Source: Acinetobacter pseudolwoffii
Lineage (GTDB): Bacteria; Pseudomonadota; Gammaproteobacteria; Pseudomonadales; Moraxellaceae
DNA length: 64,000 nucleotides
Reading direction: 5' to 3'
NCBI RefSeq assembly: GCF_002803605.1
Contig: NZ_PHRG01000001.1
Span: 880,819 to 944,818 of the forward strand
Numbering within the stretch: the stretch's first letter is position 1; every line of letters starts with the position of its first letter. Shown piece after piece: positions 8,746 to 19,600 of this stretch. Both the position numbers and the translations under genes were made by a program. The notes beneath the pieces were generated by a model that saw only the letters and a program-made list of their open reading frames with translations, was not told the DNA's origin and ran no database searches.

Positions 8746-10173
8746 TTACAAAACCATGGCTGCAATCCAGCCAAAAATCATCAACGGAATATTAAAGTGA
8801 ATGAAGGTTGGAACCACACTGTCCTTCATATGGTCATGCTGACCATCCATATTTAAACCCGAAGTTGGGCCTAGAGTTGAATCTGACGCTGGAGAGCCGG
8901 CATCGCCTAAAGCCGCCGCAGTCCCGATAATGGCAATGGTCGCAGCCGGACTAAAACCAAACTGGATACACAGCGGAACATAAATAATCGCCAGAATGGG
9001 AATGGTCGAGAAAGACGAACCAATGCCCAATGTGATCAGCAAACCAATCAACAGCATCAGAAATGCGGCCAGTGCCTGACTATTACCAATCCAGTTTACT
9101 GATGCTTCAACCAAGGTTGGTACCTGATTAGTCGCTTCAATCACCGCGGCAAAGCCTTGTGCCGCAATCATGATAAAGCCAACTAGCGCCATCATGCGCA
9201 TACCGGTAATGATCACATCATCCGCTTCTTTCCATTTAAAGATCCCGGCACAACTCAGGATTGCGACACCGACCAGACCGGCCAGAATCATCGAGTCTGA
9301 ATAAAGCTGTACCGCCAATGTGGCAATAACTGCAAGGCCGGCCATCCAGATGGTAAATTTGGCAATCTGCGGTTTAACCTGCTCAGCCACACCCAATTCA
9401 GCGGAAATACTTTGCTGTTCCTGGACATGAATATCTTGATATTGACGTGGTTTGCGATAGCTAATAAAGATCGCCACCAATAAGCCCACAAACATACCGA
9501 ATACTGGAATTGCCATCGCAGATGGAATCTGGTCATAGCTAATTTCAAATCCATATGGCTTACCAAAAGTATTGATGTTATGACCCAAAATGTCATTCAG
9601 GAAGATGGCACCAAAACCGACCGGAATCAGCATATAGGTGCCTACCAGACCAAAGGTCAGCAAACAGGCAATCAAACGACGGTCGAGCTTTAAATGGTTA
9701 AATACAGTCAATAATGGTGGAATCAGGACTGGAATAAAGGCGATATGTACCGGAATCACGTTCTGGGAAAATACCGCAGCAATGGCTACTGTAAAAAAGA
9801 TCAGATATTTCACCCGGTTTTGTGCTTTAAAATCAGCCTCACCTTTTAAGGTGTTGATCATTTTATACGCCAACAAATCCGGCAAACCTGAACGTGCCAA
9901 CGCCAAAGCAAATGCACCTAAAATACCGTAAGCCAAGGCAATTTTGGCACCGCCGCCCAAGCCATTGTTAAACGCGTCCAAGGTTCCCTGGAGGCCAAGA
10001 CCTGCCAGTAAACCACCTGTAACAGCACCAATGACCAGGGCAAAAACCACAGGTACACGTGCCAATGAGAGTCCGAACATGACTCCAATAGCAGCAAGAA
10101 TTGCGAACATAATGAATCGGAATAGAGAGAAAGCGGCTATTTTATCAGAAAATTCGGATAAAAATTCCGCCAC
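8746..10173 (-). CDS. Na+/H+ antiporter family transporter (YuiF/NhaC-like)
   Basis: A 475-aa inner-membrane protein with about 11-12 hydrophobic segments. Features include RVPVVFALVIGAVTGGLLAGLG near the N-terminus, GGGAKIALAYGILGAFALAL, and a conserved C-terminal GTAAALGDAGSPASDSTLGPT segment. This matches the Na+/H+ antiporter family of COG2056 type, which includes YuiF, a histidine permease in Bacillus. The substrate could therefore be Na+/H+ or an amino acid. The start is GTG with AAAGGA 4 nt upstream. It lies 37 bp downstream of the alpha/beta hydrolase gene, on the same strand, so the two may be co-transcribed. Confidence 0.82.
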   Translation of the reverse strand: MAEFLSEFSDKIAAFSLFRFIMFAILAAIGVMFGLSLARVPVVFALVIGAVTGGLLAGLGLQGTLDAFNNGLGGGAKIALAYGILGAFALALARSGLPDLLAYKMINTLKGEADFKAQNRVKYLIFFTVAIAAVFSQNVIPVHIAFIPVLIPPLLTVFNHLKLDRRLIACLLTFGLVGTYMLIPVGFGAIFLNDILGHNINTFGKPYGFEISYDQIPSAMAIPVFGMFVGLLVAIFISYRKPRQYQDIHVQEQQSISAELGVAEQVKPQIAKFTIWMAGLAVIATLAVQLYSDSMILAGLVGVAILSCAGIFKWKEADDVIITGMRMMALVGFIMIAAQGFAAVIEATNQVPTLVEASVNWIGNSQALAAFLMLLIGLLITLGIGSSFSTIPILAIIYVPLCIQFGFSPAATIAIIGTAAALGDAGSPASDSTLGPTSGLNMDGQHDHMKDSVVPTFIHFNIPLMIFGWIAAMVL

Positions 10174-10210
10174 TTTTCCTTTCAGCAGTCATGTTCAGTG
10201 CTGGGGCTGA

Positions 10211-11086
10211 TTAAACGACTTCAGCAGATTGACGCTGAATAAAGTGATCAATTAATTGAGCCACTTGTTCTGGCTGGCTCAGAATTGCCCAGTGATTGGC
10301 GTCCAGTTCCACTTTAGATAAATTATCGACCCATTTTGCCATCTCATCGACCAGATCAGGCCCGACAAACTGGTCATATTTCAGTACAATCGCTTGTACC
10401 GGACAGATGGCAAAGCGCTGCCGTGGTCGGGCCAAACGCGGTAAAAAATTGGCCCGATACAGGTTTACCCCATACTTGCCATCTTTGACGATCTTCGGGT
10501 TCAGCGGCAGATCGTCCCGTCTTTCTAATTGCCGGACAATCTTGGCCCAGCGCTGCGGATTAAAAAAATTCCAGGCCAAGGGGGCTAGTAAAGGTAACTG
10601 AAATACCGCGATATACCAGGACTTGCTCATTTGCTTTAAAAATTTTGCTTTGTCTTGATTGAACTGCTCGCGCATCCAGAAAGCAGCATGATCCAGACAA
10701 GGGCCAGACAGCGTGCTATAAGACAGAATTCGGCCTTTGAATCTTAAATCTGTGACAGATTCCCAAGACTGAATTGAACCCCAGTCATGCGCTGCCAGAT
10801 GAAAACCACGATTCGGCAATACCTTGCTCACTACCTCTTCCAGATCCTGACTTAAGCGTGCCAGGCGGTAATCCGAAATTTTTTGAGGAATACTGGACTC
10901 ACCTGCGCCGCGCACATCATAGCTCACAACAAAATAATCCTGACTCAAATAAGCAATGACTGGCTCCCAAACTGCTTGATGATCGGGGTAGCCATGAACC
11001 AGTACCAATGCCGGCCGTGTGGGCTGTCCGTAAGTTTTAACGCAAAGACGCTGCTGATCCGTGGTATCGACCCATTGCATTTCCAT
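10211..11086 (-). CDS. Alpha/beta-fold hydrolase (epoxide hydrolase/dehalogenase-like)
   Basis: A 291-aa cytoplasmic enzyme. H31-G-Y-P forms the oxyanion-hole loop. The nucleophile elbow AAHDWGSIQ has Asp101, as in epoxide hydrolases and haloalkane dehalogenases rather than Ser esterases. YDVRGAGESS is the usual strand-4 motif, and the C-terminal DANHWAIL supplies the catalytic His. The cap region around residues 130-215 is helical and basic. Substrate unknown. The hydrolase core is certain; the choice between epoxide hydrolase and related enzymes rests on the Asp nucleophile only. Confidence 0.88.
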   Translation of the reverse strand: MEMQWVDTTDQQRLCVKTYGQPTRPALVLVHGYPDHQAVWEPVIAYLSQDYFVVSYDVRGAGESSIPQKISDYRLARLSQDLEEVVSKVLPNRGFHLAAHDWGSIQSWESVTDLRFKGRILSYSTLSGPCLDHAAFWMREQFNQDKAKFLKQMSKSWYIAVFQLPLLAPLAWNFFNPQRWAKIVRQLERRDDLPLNPKIVKDGKYGVNLYRANFLPRLARPRQRFAICPVQAIVLKYDQFVGPDLVDEMAKWVDNLSKVELDANHWAILSQPEQVAQLIDHFIQRQSAEVV

Positions 11087-11203
11087 GTTTTGATCCTGTT
11101 GTTGTTATTGACCGCATAGTTTATAAATCGGAATAATTTATCAATGCCAGCGCATTTTTGTTGCTCTAGTATGCATAACTACACAAGAAAAAAGAATGTC
11201 AGC

Positions 11204-11698
11204 ATGAGCCTATTCCAGAAAATTCAAAAACTGCCCTTGGTTTCAAAATTTATTCTGAACCGCTATGCCCCCTATCGTGGTGCAGGCATCGAAATTGATA
11301 AAATTGATTTTAATCATTATCACATTCGGGTCAAAATGCCACTGACCCGTAAAAACCAGAATATTGTCGGCGTCCATTTTGGTGGCAGCTTATATTCAAT
11401 GGTCGATCCATTTTATATGCTCTTACTGATGCATCATTTAGGGCCGAAATATATCGTCTGGGATAAGGGCGCGAGTATCCAGTTTTTAGCACCGGGTCGC
11501 GGCACCGTCTTTGCTGATGTGCGCATCTCTGCTGAAGAAGTCAGTACTATTATTGACCTGGCTGCTGACTATGCACCGGTATATCGCCATTACCAGCTCA
11601 ATATCTATGATGAGGCTGGCGTTCGAATTGCCGAAGTACAAAAAACGGTTTATATCCGGCGCAAACAAAGCAAAGGAAAAATTCAAAAAACTGGATAA
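11204..11698 (+). CDS. DUF4442-type hotdog-fold protein
   Basis: A 164-aa protein with a thioesterase-like hotdog fold: HIRVKMPLTRKNQN, then VGVHFGGSLYSMVDPFYMLLLM (the central helix preceded by the HFGG turn), and IQFLAPGRGTVFADV strands. This resembles DUF4442/YiiD-C-like putative thioesterases. It probably acts on acyl-CoA or a similar thioester, but the catalytic residue is not identifiable. The ATG at 11204 gives the natural N-terminus MSLFQKIQK; in-frame starts at 11144 and 11171 add a sequence that looks non-coding. A short hairpin terminator follows. Confidence 0.75.
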   Translation: MSLFQKIQKLPLVSKFILNRYAPYRGAGIEIDKIDFNHYHIRVKMPLTRKNQNIVGVHFGGSLYSMVDPFYMLLLMHHLGPKYIVWDKGASIQFLAPGRGTVFADVRISAEEVSTIIDLAADYAPVYRHYQLNIYDEAGVRIAEVQKTVYIRRKQSKGKIQKTG

Positions 11699-11701
11699 GG
11701 T

Positions 11702-11725
11702 AAAAGCGCCACATGGGCGCTTTTA
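11702..11725 (+). terminator. Short intrinsic terminator
   Basis: The hairpin AAAGCGCC/GGGCGCTTTT immediately follows the stop of the DUF4442-type gene. The T tract is short, so its efficiency is uncertain. Confidence 0.55.
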
Positions 11726-11755
11726 GATCTGAATCGATTTAAAGTCAGTGTAGAC

Positions 11756-12121
11756 TTAACGACGGCGGTTATCCTGTTCGATCGCAGCACCTGCGCCACC
11801 ACCGATTGCACCACCAATCGCAGCACCAGCATTCCCACCGAATATGCTTTTACCTACAGCTGAGCCTACAGCACCGCCGACACCACTATAGGTCGCATTA
11901 CGGTTTGAGCCACCTTGGGACTTACTTCCCACGGCTGCGCCTGCACCACCACCGACTGCAGAACCAAGACCACCCCCGACACTATTACCCACACCACCAC
12001 CGACTGCACCACCTAAGGCGGCAGCACCGATACGCTGCTCATTGGCAGACATACTTTCACAACCTGCCAGCATAAAGGTGGAGAGAGTGGCAACTGCCAT
12101 AACACCCATTAATTTTTTCAT
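11756..12121 (-). CDS. Glycine-zipper outer-membrane lipoprotein
   Basis: A 121-aa protein. A lipoprotein signal peptide ends in the lipobox LAGC (Cys20), with SMSAN after it. The rest is almost entirely glycine-zipper repeats (GGAVGGGVGNSVGGGLGSAV and two further blocks), ending IEQDNRRR. This is the SlyB/OsmB/17-kDa-antigen style of lipoprotein that packs in the outer membrane. It has an AGGAAGG-type ribosome-binding region before the ATG. A stress-related envelope role is likely from the family; nothing specific is visible. Confidence 0.85.
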   Translation of the reverse strand: MKKLMGVMAVATLSTFMLAGCESMSANEQRIGAAALGGAVGGGVGNSVGGGLGSAVGGGAGAAVGSKSQGGSNRNATYSGVGGAVGSAVGKSIFGGNAGAAIGGAIGGGAGAAIEQDNRRR

Positions 12122-12277
12122 GACCTTGGCCTTCCTGTTCTTGCTTTAATTAAGCTTATCTTCATTTTATGAAACTAAAATCTGTAGCGTGTTACTTCTC
12201 TCGGTATTCCTGCTGAGTTTTGTAAATATCAATGGATTATTCTTCTGTTCAAGATGTCCTATTTATAAATTTCAGAC

Positions 12278-12302
12278 AAAAAAAAAGACGCCCGAAGGCG
12301 TC
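12278..12302 (-). terminator. rpoC terminator
   Basis: On the minus strand GACGCC-TTCG-GGCGTC followed by nine T. A textbook intrinsic terminator that ends the rplJL-rpoBC transcript 24 bp after the rpoC stop. Confidence 0.93.
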
Positions 12303-12325
12303 TCTTTTCTCAACTTTAACTCGAA

Positions 12326-15300
12326 TTAGAATTCTTCGTTAAATGCTTGGCTTAGAGCTTGGTCTACATCAGAGAAGTCATTGTGCAGTTCAAATTCTGC
12401 AGCTTCTGCTTCTTGACGACGACGCTCCAGGTGGTAAGCCAAACCTGTACCCGCTGGGATCAGACGACCTACAACCACATTCTCTTTCAAACCGCGTAAA
12501 TCATCTTCTTTACCTGTTACAGCCGCTTCAGTTAACACACGCGTGGTTTCCTGGAACGATGCAGCAGAGATGAACGAGTCAGTAGAAAGCGATGCTTTGG
12601 TAATACCCATCAATTGACGTTCAAACTTCGCAGGGAACTTGTTTTGTGCAAGAACTGCTTGGTTTTCTTGTACAACACGGATGTAATCCACTTGTTCGCC
12701 TTTGATGAAGCTGGTATCGCCGCCATCAGTGATATCAACTTTACGCAGCATTTGACGTACGATGACTTCAATATGCTTGTCGTTGATTTTTACACCTTGC
12801 AGACGGTATACGTCCTGAACTTCGTTCACGATGTAGTTTGTAAGCGCAACTTCGCCTTTCAAACGTAAGATATCGTGCGGGTTCTGTGGACCATCAGAAA
12901 TAGTTTCACCACGGTTCACATGTTCGCCTTCGAACACGTTAATGGTACGCCATTTCGGAATCAACTCTTCATAAATCTCAGAGCCATCATCCGGCGTAAT
13001 CACCAGACGGTTCTTACCTTTGGTCTCTTTACCAAAGCTTACAACACCCGATACTTCTGCAAGGATTGCATGCTCTTTCGGCTTACGTGCTTCGAACAAG
13101 TCAGCTACACGCGGTAGACCACCGGTAATATCACGGGTACGTGAAGATTCTTGTGGTACACGACCAATAACGTCACCGACACCAATCGTTTCGCCATCAC
13201 GGACAGAAAGAATGGTGTTTTGTGGCAAGAAGTAGAACTGTTCAGTGCCTTCAACTGTGTCTAACACTACAGCAGGACGCAAATCTTTACCTGACGCAGG
13301 ACGTGAAGTCACTGGCAAGATTTCGATGGTTGACATACCTGTTGCATCATCAGTTTTCGAAGTCACGGTCACGCCATCAGCGATCTGGCTGAAACGCACT
13401 TTACCTGCAACTTCTGTTACCAATGGATGTGTATGCGGATCCCAAGTCGCCACGATACCGCCTGCTTCTACAACTTCGCCATCTTTTAGCAAGATAGATG
13501 CACCGTAAGGCAGTTTATAGCGCTCGCGCTCACGACCTAAATCATCCGCAATACCGATCTCACCTGAACGTGAAGTCGATACCAAGTGACCTTTGGCATG
13601 TTGTACTGTTTTCACGTTGTGGAAACGCACTGTACCTTGGTTACGAACTTGTACGCTGTTTGCAGCAGACGTTCGGCTTGCAGCACCACCCACGTGGAAG
13701 GTACGCATAGTTAACTGTGTACCTGGTTCACCAATTGATTGAGCTGCCATGACACCAACAGACTCACCCGGGTTCACCTGATGACCACGCGCCAAGTCAC
13801 GGCCGTAACATTTCGCACATACACCGAAAGTAGACGCACAGTTTACAACCGAACGTACTTTAATTTCGTCGACACCTTGGCTTTCGATAAACGTCGCCAG
13901 TTTCTCGTCAATTAAAGTATTACGTGGAAGCAGAACTTCGTCTGTACCGACACGTTTCACATCTTCAGCAACCACACGACCCAATACTCGTGCACCCAAG
14001 TTCTCGATGACATCGCCACCTTGAATGAATGGTGTCATTACTAGACCGTCGAAGGTGCCACAATCTGGCTCGGTAATCACCAAGTCTTGCGCAACGTCTA
14101 CCAGACGACGCGTCAAGTAACCAGAGTTCGCAGTTTTCAGTGCTGTATCGGCCAAACCTTTACGCGCACCGTGTGTCGAGATGAAGTACTGTAGTACAGT
14201 CAAACCTTCACGGAAGTTCGCTTTAATAGGCGTTTCAATGATCGAGCCATCCGGCTTCGCCATCAAACCACGCATACCCGCCAACTGACGAATCTGAGCT
14301 GCCGAACCACGGGCACCCGAGTCAGACATCATGTAGATCGAGTTGAATGATTTTTGCTTCTCGTCTTCACCCTGTTTGTTTTTAACAGTCGTGAAAGACA
14401 AGTTGTCCATCATCGCTTTAGCAACCTGGTCATTGGTACGCGCCCAAATATCGACCACTTTGTTATAACGTTCGCCGGCAGTTACGAAACCTTGTTCGAA
14501 CTGTTGTTCGATTTCACGAACTTCAGCTTCCGCTTTACCAATAATGACTTGTTTTTGCGGTGGAATAACCATGTCTTCCATACCGACAGATACACCTGAA
14601 CGCGTCGCCTGACGGAAGCCTAGGTACATCAATTGGTCAGCGAAGATAACAGTATCTTTCAGACCCAATTTACGGTAGCAAGAGTTAATTAACTTAGAGA
14701 TGTTTTTCTTGGTCATCTCAACGTTAATTTGCTGGAAATCCATACCTTCAGGCACAACTTCCCAAAGTAGGCAGCGACCAGGTGTGGTATCTACAATAAT
14801 GGTTTGATGTTCACGGTTGCCATCTTCATCGATGACAGTCTGGTGTACACGTGCTTTAACGCGAGCGTGTAGATCAACCTGACCTGTTGCCAGTGCACGG
14901 TTTACTTCGTGAGTATCCGCGAACACCATGCCCTCACCTTTGGCATTGATTGCATCACGCGTGATGTAATACAAGCCCAAGACAACGTCCTGAGACGGCA
15001 CGATGATTGGCTCACCGTTCGCTGGAGACAAGATGTTGTTGGTCGACATCATTAACGCACGCGCTTCTAACTGCGCTTCAAGTGTTAATGGTACGTGTAC
15101 CGCCATTTGGTCACCATCGAAGTCGGCGTTAAACGCAGCACACACGAGTGGGTGTAGACGGATCGCCTTACCTTCAATCAGGATCGGTTCAAATGCTTGA
15201 AGACCTAGACGGTGAAGTGTTGGCGCACGGTTCAACATCACTGGATGTTGACGGATCACGTGAGCAAGAACGTCCCAAACTTCTGGCGTCTCGCGCTCAA

Positions 15301-16516
15301 CCATTTTCTTCGCAGCTTTAATGGTGGTTGCTTGACCAGATGCTTGTAGTTTCGCGAAAATGAATGGCTTGAACAGTTCAAGTGCCATTTTCTTCGGAAG
15401 ACCACATTGGTGCAAACGCAGGTTTGGACCAACGGTAATGACCGAACGACCTGAGTAATCGACACGTTTACCCAATAAGTTCTGACGGAAACGACCTTGC
15501 TTACCTTTGATCATATCTGCCAAAGATTTAAGCGGACGCTTGTTTGAACCGGTAATTGCACGACCACGACGACCGTTGTCCAACAATGCATCGACAGACT
15601 CTTGCAACATACGTTTTTCGTTACGTACGATGATGTCTGGCGCCGCAAGGTCAAGAAGACGCTTCAAACGGTTGTTACGGTTAATCACACGACGGTAAAG
15701 ATCGTTCAAGTCAGAAGTCGCGAAACGACCACCTTCAAGTGGTACCAACGGACGAAGGTCTGGTGGCAGAACTGGAAGTACAGTCAACACCATCCATTCT
15801 GGCTTGTTGTTCGAATCGTTGAATGCTTCCATCAACTTCAAACGCTTAGAGGCTTTTTTCAGCTTGGTTTCTGAAGTTGTCACAGGAATTTCTTCACGAA
15901 GACGCGCAATTTCAGCTTCAAGATCGATGTCTTTCAACAAGTCTTGAACCGCTTCTGCACCCATTTTCGCTGTGAATTCATCACCATGCTCTTCCAACGC
16001 ATTGAAGTATTCTTCATCGTTTAGAAGCTGGTATTTCTCAAATGGGGTCATACCGGGATCGGTAACCACATAAGATTCGAAATACAATACGCGTTCGATA
16101 TCACGTAGCGTCATGTCTAAAAGAAGACCGATACGGCTCGGTAATGATTTCAAGAACCAGATGTGCGCAACTGGAGAAGCTAGCTCGATGTGACCCATAC
16201 GTTCACGACGAACTTTCGCAGTTGTTACTTCAACGCCACATTTTTCACAAATGACGCCTTTGTATTTCATACGCTTGTATTTACCACACAAGCATTCGTA
16301 ATCTTTTACTGGACCAAAGATTTTGGCACAGAACAAACCATCACGTTCCGGTTTGAACGTACGATAGTTAATGGTTTCTGGCTTTTTAACTTCACCGTGA
16401 GACCATGACTTAATCATTTCTGGTGACGCAAGACCAATACGGATGCGGTCAAACTCTACAGGAGCATGACCGTCTGAATCCGTCTTTTTGCGCATGATAT
16501 CGAGCAAGTCTTTCAA
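12326..16516 (-). CDS. rpoC: RNA polymerase beta' subunit
   Basis: A ~1396-aa beta' subunit. The N-terminal zinc ribbon [19 protein letters not shown], the catalytic Mg2+ site NADFDGDQM, the bridge-helix and trigger-loop region ([15 protein letters not shown] and onward), and the second zinc cluster ([17 protein letters not shown]) are all present. The frame extends to an ATG at 16564, but the TTG at 16516 ([15 protein letters not shown] follows the initiator) has GGAG 7 nt upstream and gives the Acinetobacter length. TTG initiation is therefore most likely. It forms the core polymerase with RpoB. The gene lies 178 bp after rpoB across a repeat-bearing spacer and ends at a strong terminator. 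Confidence 0.97.
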   Translation of the reverse strand: MKDLLDIMRKKTDSDGHAPVEFDRIRIGLASPEMIKSWSHGEVKKPETINYRTFKPERDGLFCAKIFGPVKDYECLCGKYKRMKYKGVICEKCGVEVTTAKVRRERMGHIELASPVAHIWFLKSLPSRIGLLLDMTLRDIERVLYFESYVVTDPGMTPFEKYQLLNDEEYFNALEEHGDEFTAKMGAEAVQDLLKDIDLEAEIARLREEIPVTTSETKLKKASKRLKLMEAFNDSNNKPEWMVLTVLPVLPPDLRPLVPLEGGRFATSDLNDLYRRVINRNNRLKRLLDLAAPDIIVRNEKRMLQESVDALLDNGRRGRAITGSNKRPLKSLADMIKGKQGRFRQNLLGKRVDYSGRSVITVGPNLRLHQCGLPKKMALELFKPFIFAKLQASGQATTIKAAKKMVERETPEVWDVLAHVIRQHPVMLNRAPTLHRLGLQAFEPILIEGKAIRLHPLVCAAFNADFDGDQMAVHVPLTLEAQLEARALMMSTNNILSPANGEPIIVPSQDVVLGLYYITRDAINAKGEGMVFADTHEVNRALATGQVDLHARVKARVHQTVIDEDGNREHQTIIVDTTPGRCLLWEVVPEGMDFQQINVEMTKKNISKLINSCYRKLGLKDTVIFADQLMYLGFRQATRSGVSVGMEDMVIPPQKQVIIGKAEAEVREIEQQFEQGFVTAGERYNKVVDIWARTNDQVAKAMMDNLSFTTVKNKQGEDEKQKSFNSIYMMSDSGARGSAAQIRQLAGMRGLMAKPDGSIIETPIKANFREGLTVLQYFISTHGARKGLADTALKTANSGYLTRRLVDVAQDLVITEPDCGTFDGLVMTPFIQGGDVIENLGARVLGRVVAEDVKRVGTDEVLLPRNTLIDEKLATFIESQGVDEIKVRSVVNCASTFGVCAKCYGRDLARGHQVNPGESVGVMAAQSIGEPGTQLTMRTFHVGGAASRTSAANSVQVRNQGTVRFHNVKTVQHAKGHLVSTSRSGEIGIADDLGRERERYKLPYGASILLKDGEVVEAGGIVATWDPHTHPLVTEVAGKVRFSQIADGVTVTSKTDDATGMSTIEILPVTSRPASGKDLRPAVVLDTVEGTEQFYFLPQNTILSVRDGETIGVGDVIGRVPQESSRTRDITGGLPRVADLFEARKPKEHAILAEVSGVVSFGKETKGKNRLVITPDDGSEIYEELIPKWRTINVFEGEHVNRGETISDGPQNPHDILRLKGEVALTNYIVNEVQDVYRLQGVKINDKHIEVIVRQMLRKVDITDGGDTSFIKGEQVDYIRVVQENQAVLAQNKFPAKFERQLMGITKASLSTDSFISAASFQETTRVLTEAAVTGKEDDLRGLKENVVVGRLIPAGTGLAYHLERRRQEAEAAEFELHNDFSDVDQALSQAFNEEF

Positions 16517-16527
16517 TTTTTTTCTCC
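16514..16527 (-). promoter_or_regulatory. RBS and TTG start codon of rpoC
   Basis: On the minus strand GGAG at 16524-16527, a 7-nt spacer of A residues, then TTG at 16514-16516. This decides the start against the upstream ATG at 16564, which would add 16 non-conserved residues. Confidence 0.75.
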
Positions 16528-16594
16528 GTGTGTCGAGAAGATTTTCACTTCTCGACTGGGTCACAAATATTGTTTTTTAACTGAATTGGGAATC

Positions 16595-16682
16595 CCAAGA
16601 ATCCCCCTAAATCCCCCTTTACAAAGGGGGACTTCCCCCTCTTTTTTAAAGAGGTGAGAAGCACTGCTTCGCAAGGGAGATT
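16595..16682. repeat. Dispersed-type hairpin repeat in the rpoB-rpoC spacer
   Basis: The segment contains a repeated AATCCCCCT-type unit (near 16601-16619), the hairpin CCCCCTTT-AC-AAAGGGGG (16613-16630), the hairpin CCTCTTT-TTT-AAAGAGG (16638-16654), and the block GAGAAGCACTGCTTCGCAAG (16656-16675). I recall similar C-rich and G-rich double-hairpin intergenic repeats from Acinetobacter genomes, so this is probably a repeat family and not an rpoC-specific control element. It is transcribed as part of the rpoBC mRNA. Confidence 0.65.
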
Positions 16683-16694
16683 CAATGGAACTAA

Positions 16695-19600
16695 TTAGTC
16701 ACCATTTTTCAGTTCAATGTTGATACCTAAAGAACGGATCTCTTTGGTCAATACGTTGAACGATTCAGGCATACCCGGGTCCATATAATGGTTACCATCT
16801 ACAATATTCTTGTAGATACGGGTACGACCTTCAACGTCATCCGATTTCACAGTCAGCATTTCTTGTAGCGTATATGCTGCACCGTAAGCTTCTAGTGCCC
16901 AGACTTCCATCTCACCGAAACGCTGACCACCGAATTGTGCTTTACCACCCAGCGGCTGTTGCGTGACTAGAGAATAAGAACCAGTTGAACGCGCATGCAT
17001 CTTGTCATCAACCAAGTGGTTCAGTTTCAGCATGTACATATAACCTACAGTTACTGGACGGTCGAAACGCTCACCAGTACGACCATCATATAATACTGTC
17101 TGACCAGTACTTGATAGACCTGCAAGTTGTAACAATTCTTTGATCTGACCTTCTTCAGCACCATCGAATACAGGTGTTGCCAAAGGCACACCAGCACGCA
17201 AGTTACCAGAAAGTTTCAAGATTTCTTCATCAGTCAAGCTGTCAAGATCTTCTTGCTCGCCACCAACTTTGTTATAAATCTTGTCCAGGAAATCACGAAG
17301 CTCAAGTACAGTACGCTGTTCTTTCATCATCTTGTCGATTTGATCGCCAAGACCTTTGGCAGCCATACCTAAGTGAGTTTCAAGAATCTGACCCACGTTC
17401 ATACGCGATGGTACGCCCAGCGGGTTCAGTACGATATCAACAGGTACACCATTGGCATCGTGTGGCATGTCTTCTACCGGCAAGATGTTTGATACAACAC
17501 CCTTGTTACCGTGACGACCGGCCATCTTATCACCCGGCTGGATGCGACGTTTTACCGCAAGATAAACTTTAACTACTTTCAATACGCCAGTGGTCAGCTC
17601 ATCGCCTGTAGACAATTTGCGTTTTTTCTCAGCAAATTTCTCGTCAATTTCGAAGCTCTTCTCTTTCAAGAACACTTGAATTTGCGTTAGACGTTCAGCG
17701 ATTGCTTCATCAACCGGTTGAATTTCAAGAAGATCAACAAGCTCTAAACCAGACAACACGTCTTCAGACAGTTTGTCGCCACGTTTAGTGGTACCGCCAC
17801 CATTCGACTCTTGACCGTTCAACAAACGAATTACACGTTCACGTGCTGCTTCTTCAAAGATCTTGAACTCTTCTTTCAAGTCTTTACGGTAAGCATCAAG
17901 CTGAGCTTTTTCAATTGCTTGAGCACGTTCGTCTTTTTCAAGACCATCACGTGTAAACACTTGAACATCAATCACAGTACCTTTGGTACCAGATGGAACG
18001 CGTAAAGATGAATCTTTAACGTCAGCTGCTTTTTCACCGAAGATTGCACGAAGCAATTTTTCTTCCGGCGTTAGCTGCGTTTCACCTTTAGGCGTCACTT
18101 TACCAACAAGAATATCACCTGCTGTTACTTCAGCACCGATGTAAACAATACCTGATTCATCAAGTTTAGAAAGCGCTGCTTCACCCACATTCGGGATATC
18201 GGCCGTGATTTCTTCAGCACCAAGCTTAGTATCACGTGCGACACATGACAATTCCTGGATATGAATCGAGGTTAAACGGTCTTCTTGAAGTACACGCTCT
18301 GAAAGTAAGATCGAGTCTTCGTAGTTGTAACCGTTCCAGGTCATGAATGCGACGCGCATGTTTTGACCAAGCGCTAGCTCACCGCCATCAGTCGATGGAC
18401 CATCAGCTAATACGTCACCACGACCCACTTTATCACCCAGGTTCACCAGAACTTTCTGGTTGATACAGGTGTTTTGGTTTGAACGGGTGTATTTGATCAG
18501 GTTATAGATATCTACACCTGCCTCACCTGCGATCATCTCTTCTTCGTTCACACGAATCACGACACGAGATGCATCAACAAACTCGATACGACCACCACGC
18601 TGAGCGATCACACATACACCAGAGTCATGTGCTACGTTCGCTTCCATACCCGTACCTACGAGTGGTTTGTCAGCGATTAACGTAGGAACAGCCTGACGTT
18701 GCATGTTTGAACCCATCAATGCACGGTTGGCATCATCGTGTTCAAGGAACGGAATCAGTGACGCAGCCACAGATACAACCTGCTGAGCAGATACATCCAT
18801 ATGCGTTACTTTTTCCGGCGGCATGCGTACAAAGTCACCTTGGTGACGTACAGATACAACTTCTTCTAATAAATTACCATCAGCATCTACTGCAGAATCG
18901 GCCTGTGCAATCACAGTACCCACTTCTTCAATCGCAGACAGGTATTCAATGTCCATGGTTACACGGCCATCAACTACTTTACGGTAAGGTGTTTCCAGGA
19001 AACCGAAGTTGTTCGCTTTAGCATATACAGAAAGCGAGTTGATCAAACCAATGTTTGGACCTTCCGGCGTTTCAATTGGACATACACGACCGTAATGCGT
19101 TTGATGTACGTCACGTACTTCAAAGCCCGCACGTTCACGCGTCAAACCACCGGGACCAAGTGCTGATACACGACGCTTGTGCGTGATTTCAGACAACGGG
19201 TTGTTTTGATCCATGAACTGAGACAACTGGCTTGAACCAAAGAATTCTTTGATTGCAGCAGCAACAGGCTTCGCATTGATTAGATCTTGCGGAGACAGGT
19301 TGTCTGTTTCAGCTTGAGATAAACGTTCTTTAACAGCACGTTCTACACGAACCAGACCGACACGGAATTGGTTTTCTGTCATTTCGCCCACAGAACGAAC
19401 ACGACGGTTACCCAAGTGATCGATATCGTCGACTTCACCTTTACCGTTACGGATTTCAACTAATGTTTTCAATACATCAGTGATATCTTCGTTCGAGAGA
19501 ATACCTTCAACTTCACGCGACTTCTGGTCTGTACCCACTTCATAAGGACGACCCAAACGACGGTTGAACTTCATACGACCGACTGGAGACAAGTCGTAAC

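Noticed and set aside
11806..12075. 89-codon His-rich ORF antisense to the glycine-zipper lipoprotein
   Set aside because: Produced by complementing Gly-rich codons; no ribosome-binding site.
17174..17572. 132-codon plus-strand ORF inside rpoB
   Set aside because: Antisense to a highly conserved gene; His/Ser/Pro/Gln-rich composition is the usual artefact of rpoB codon bias.
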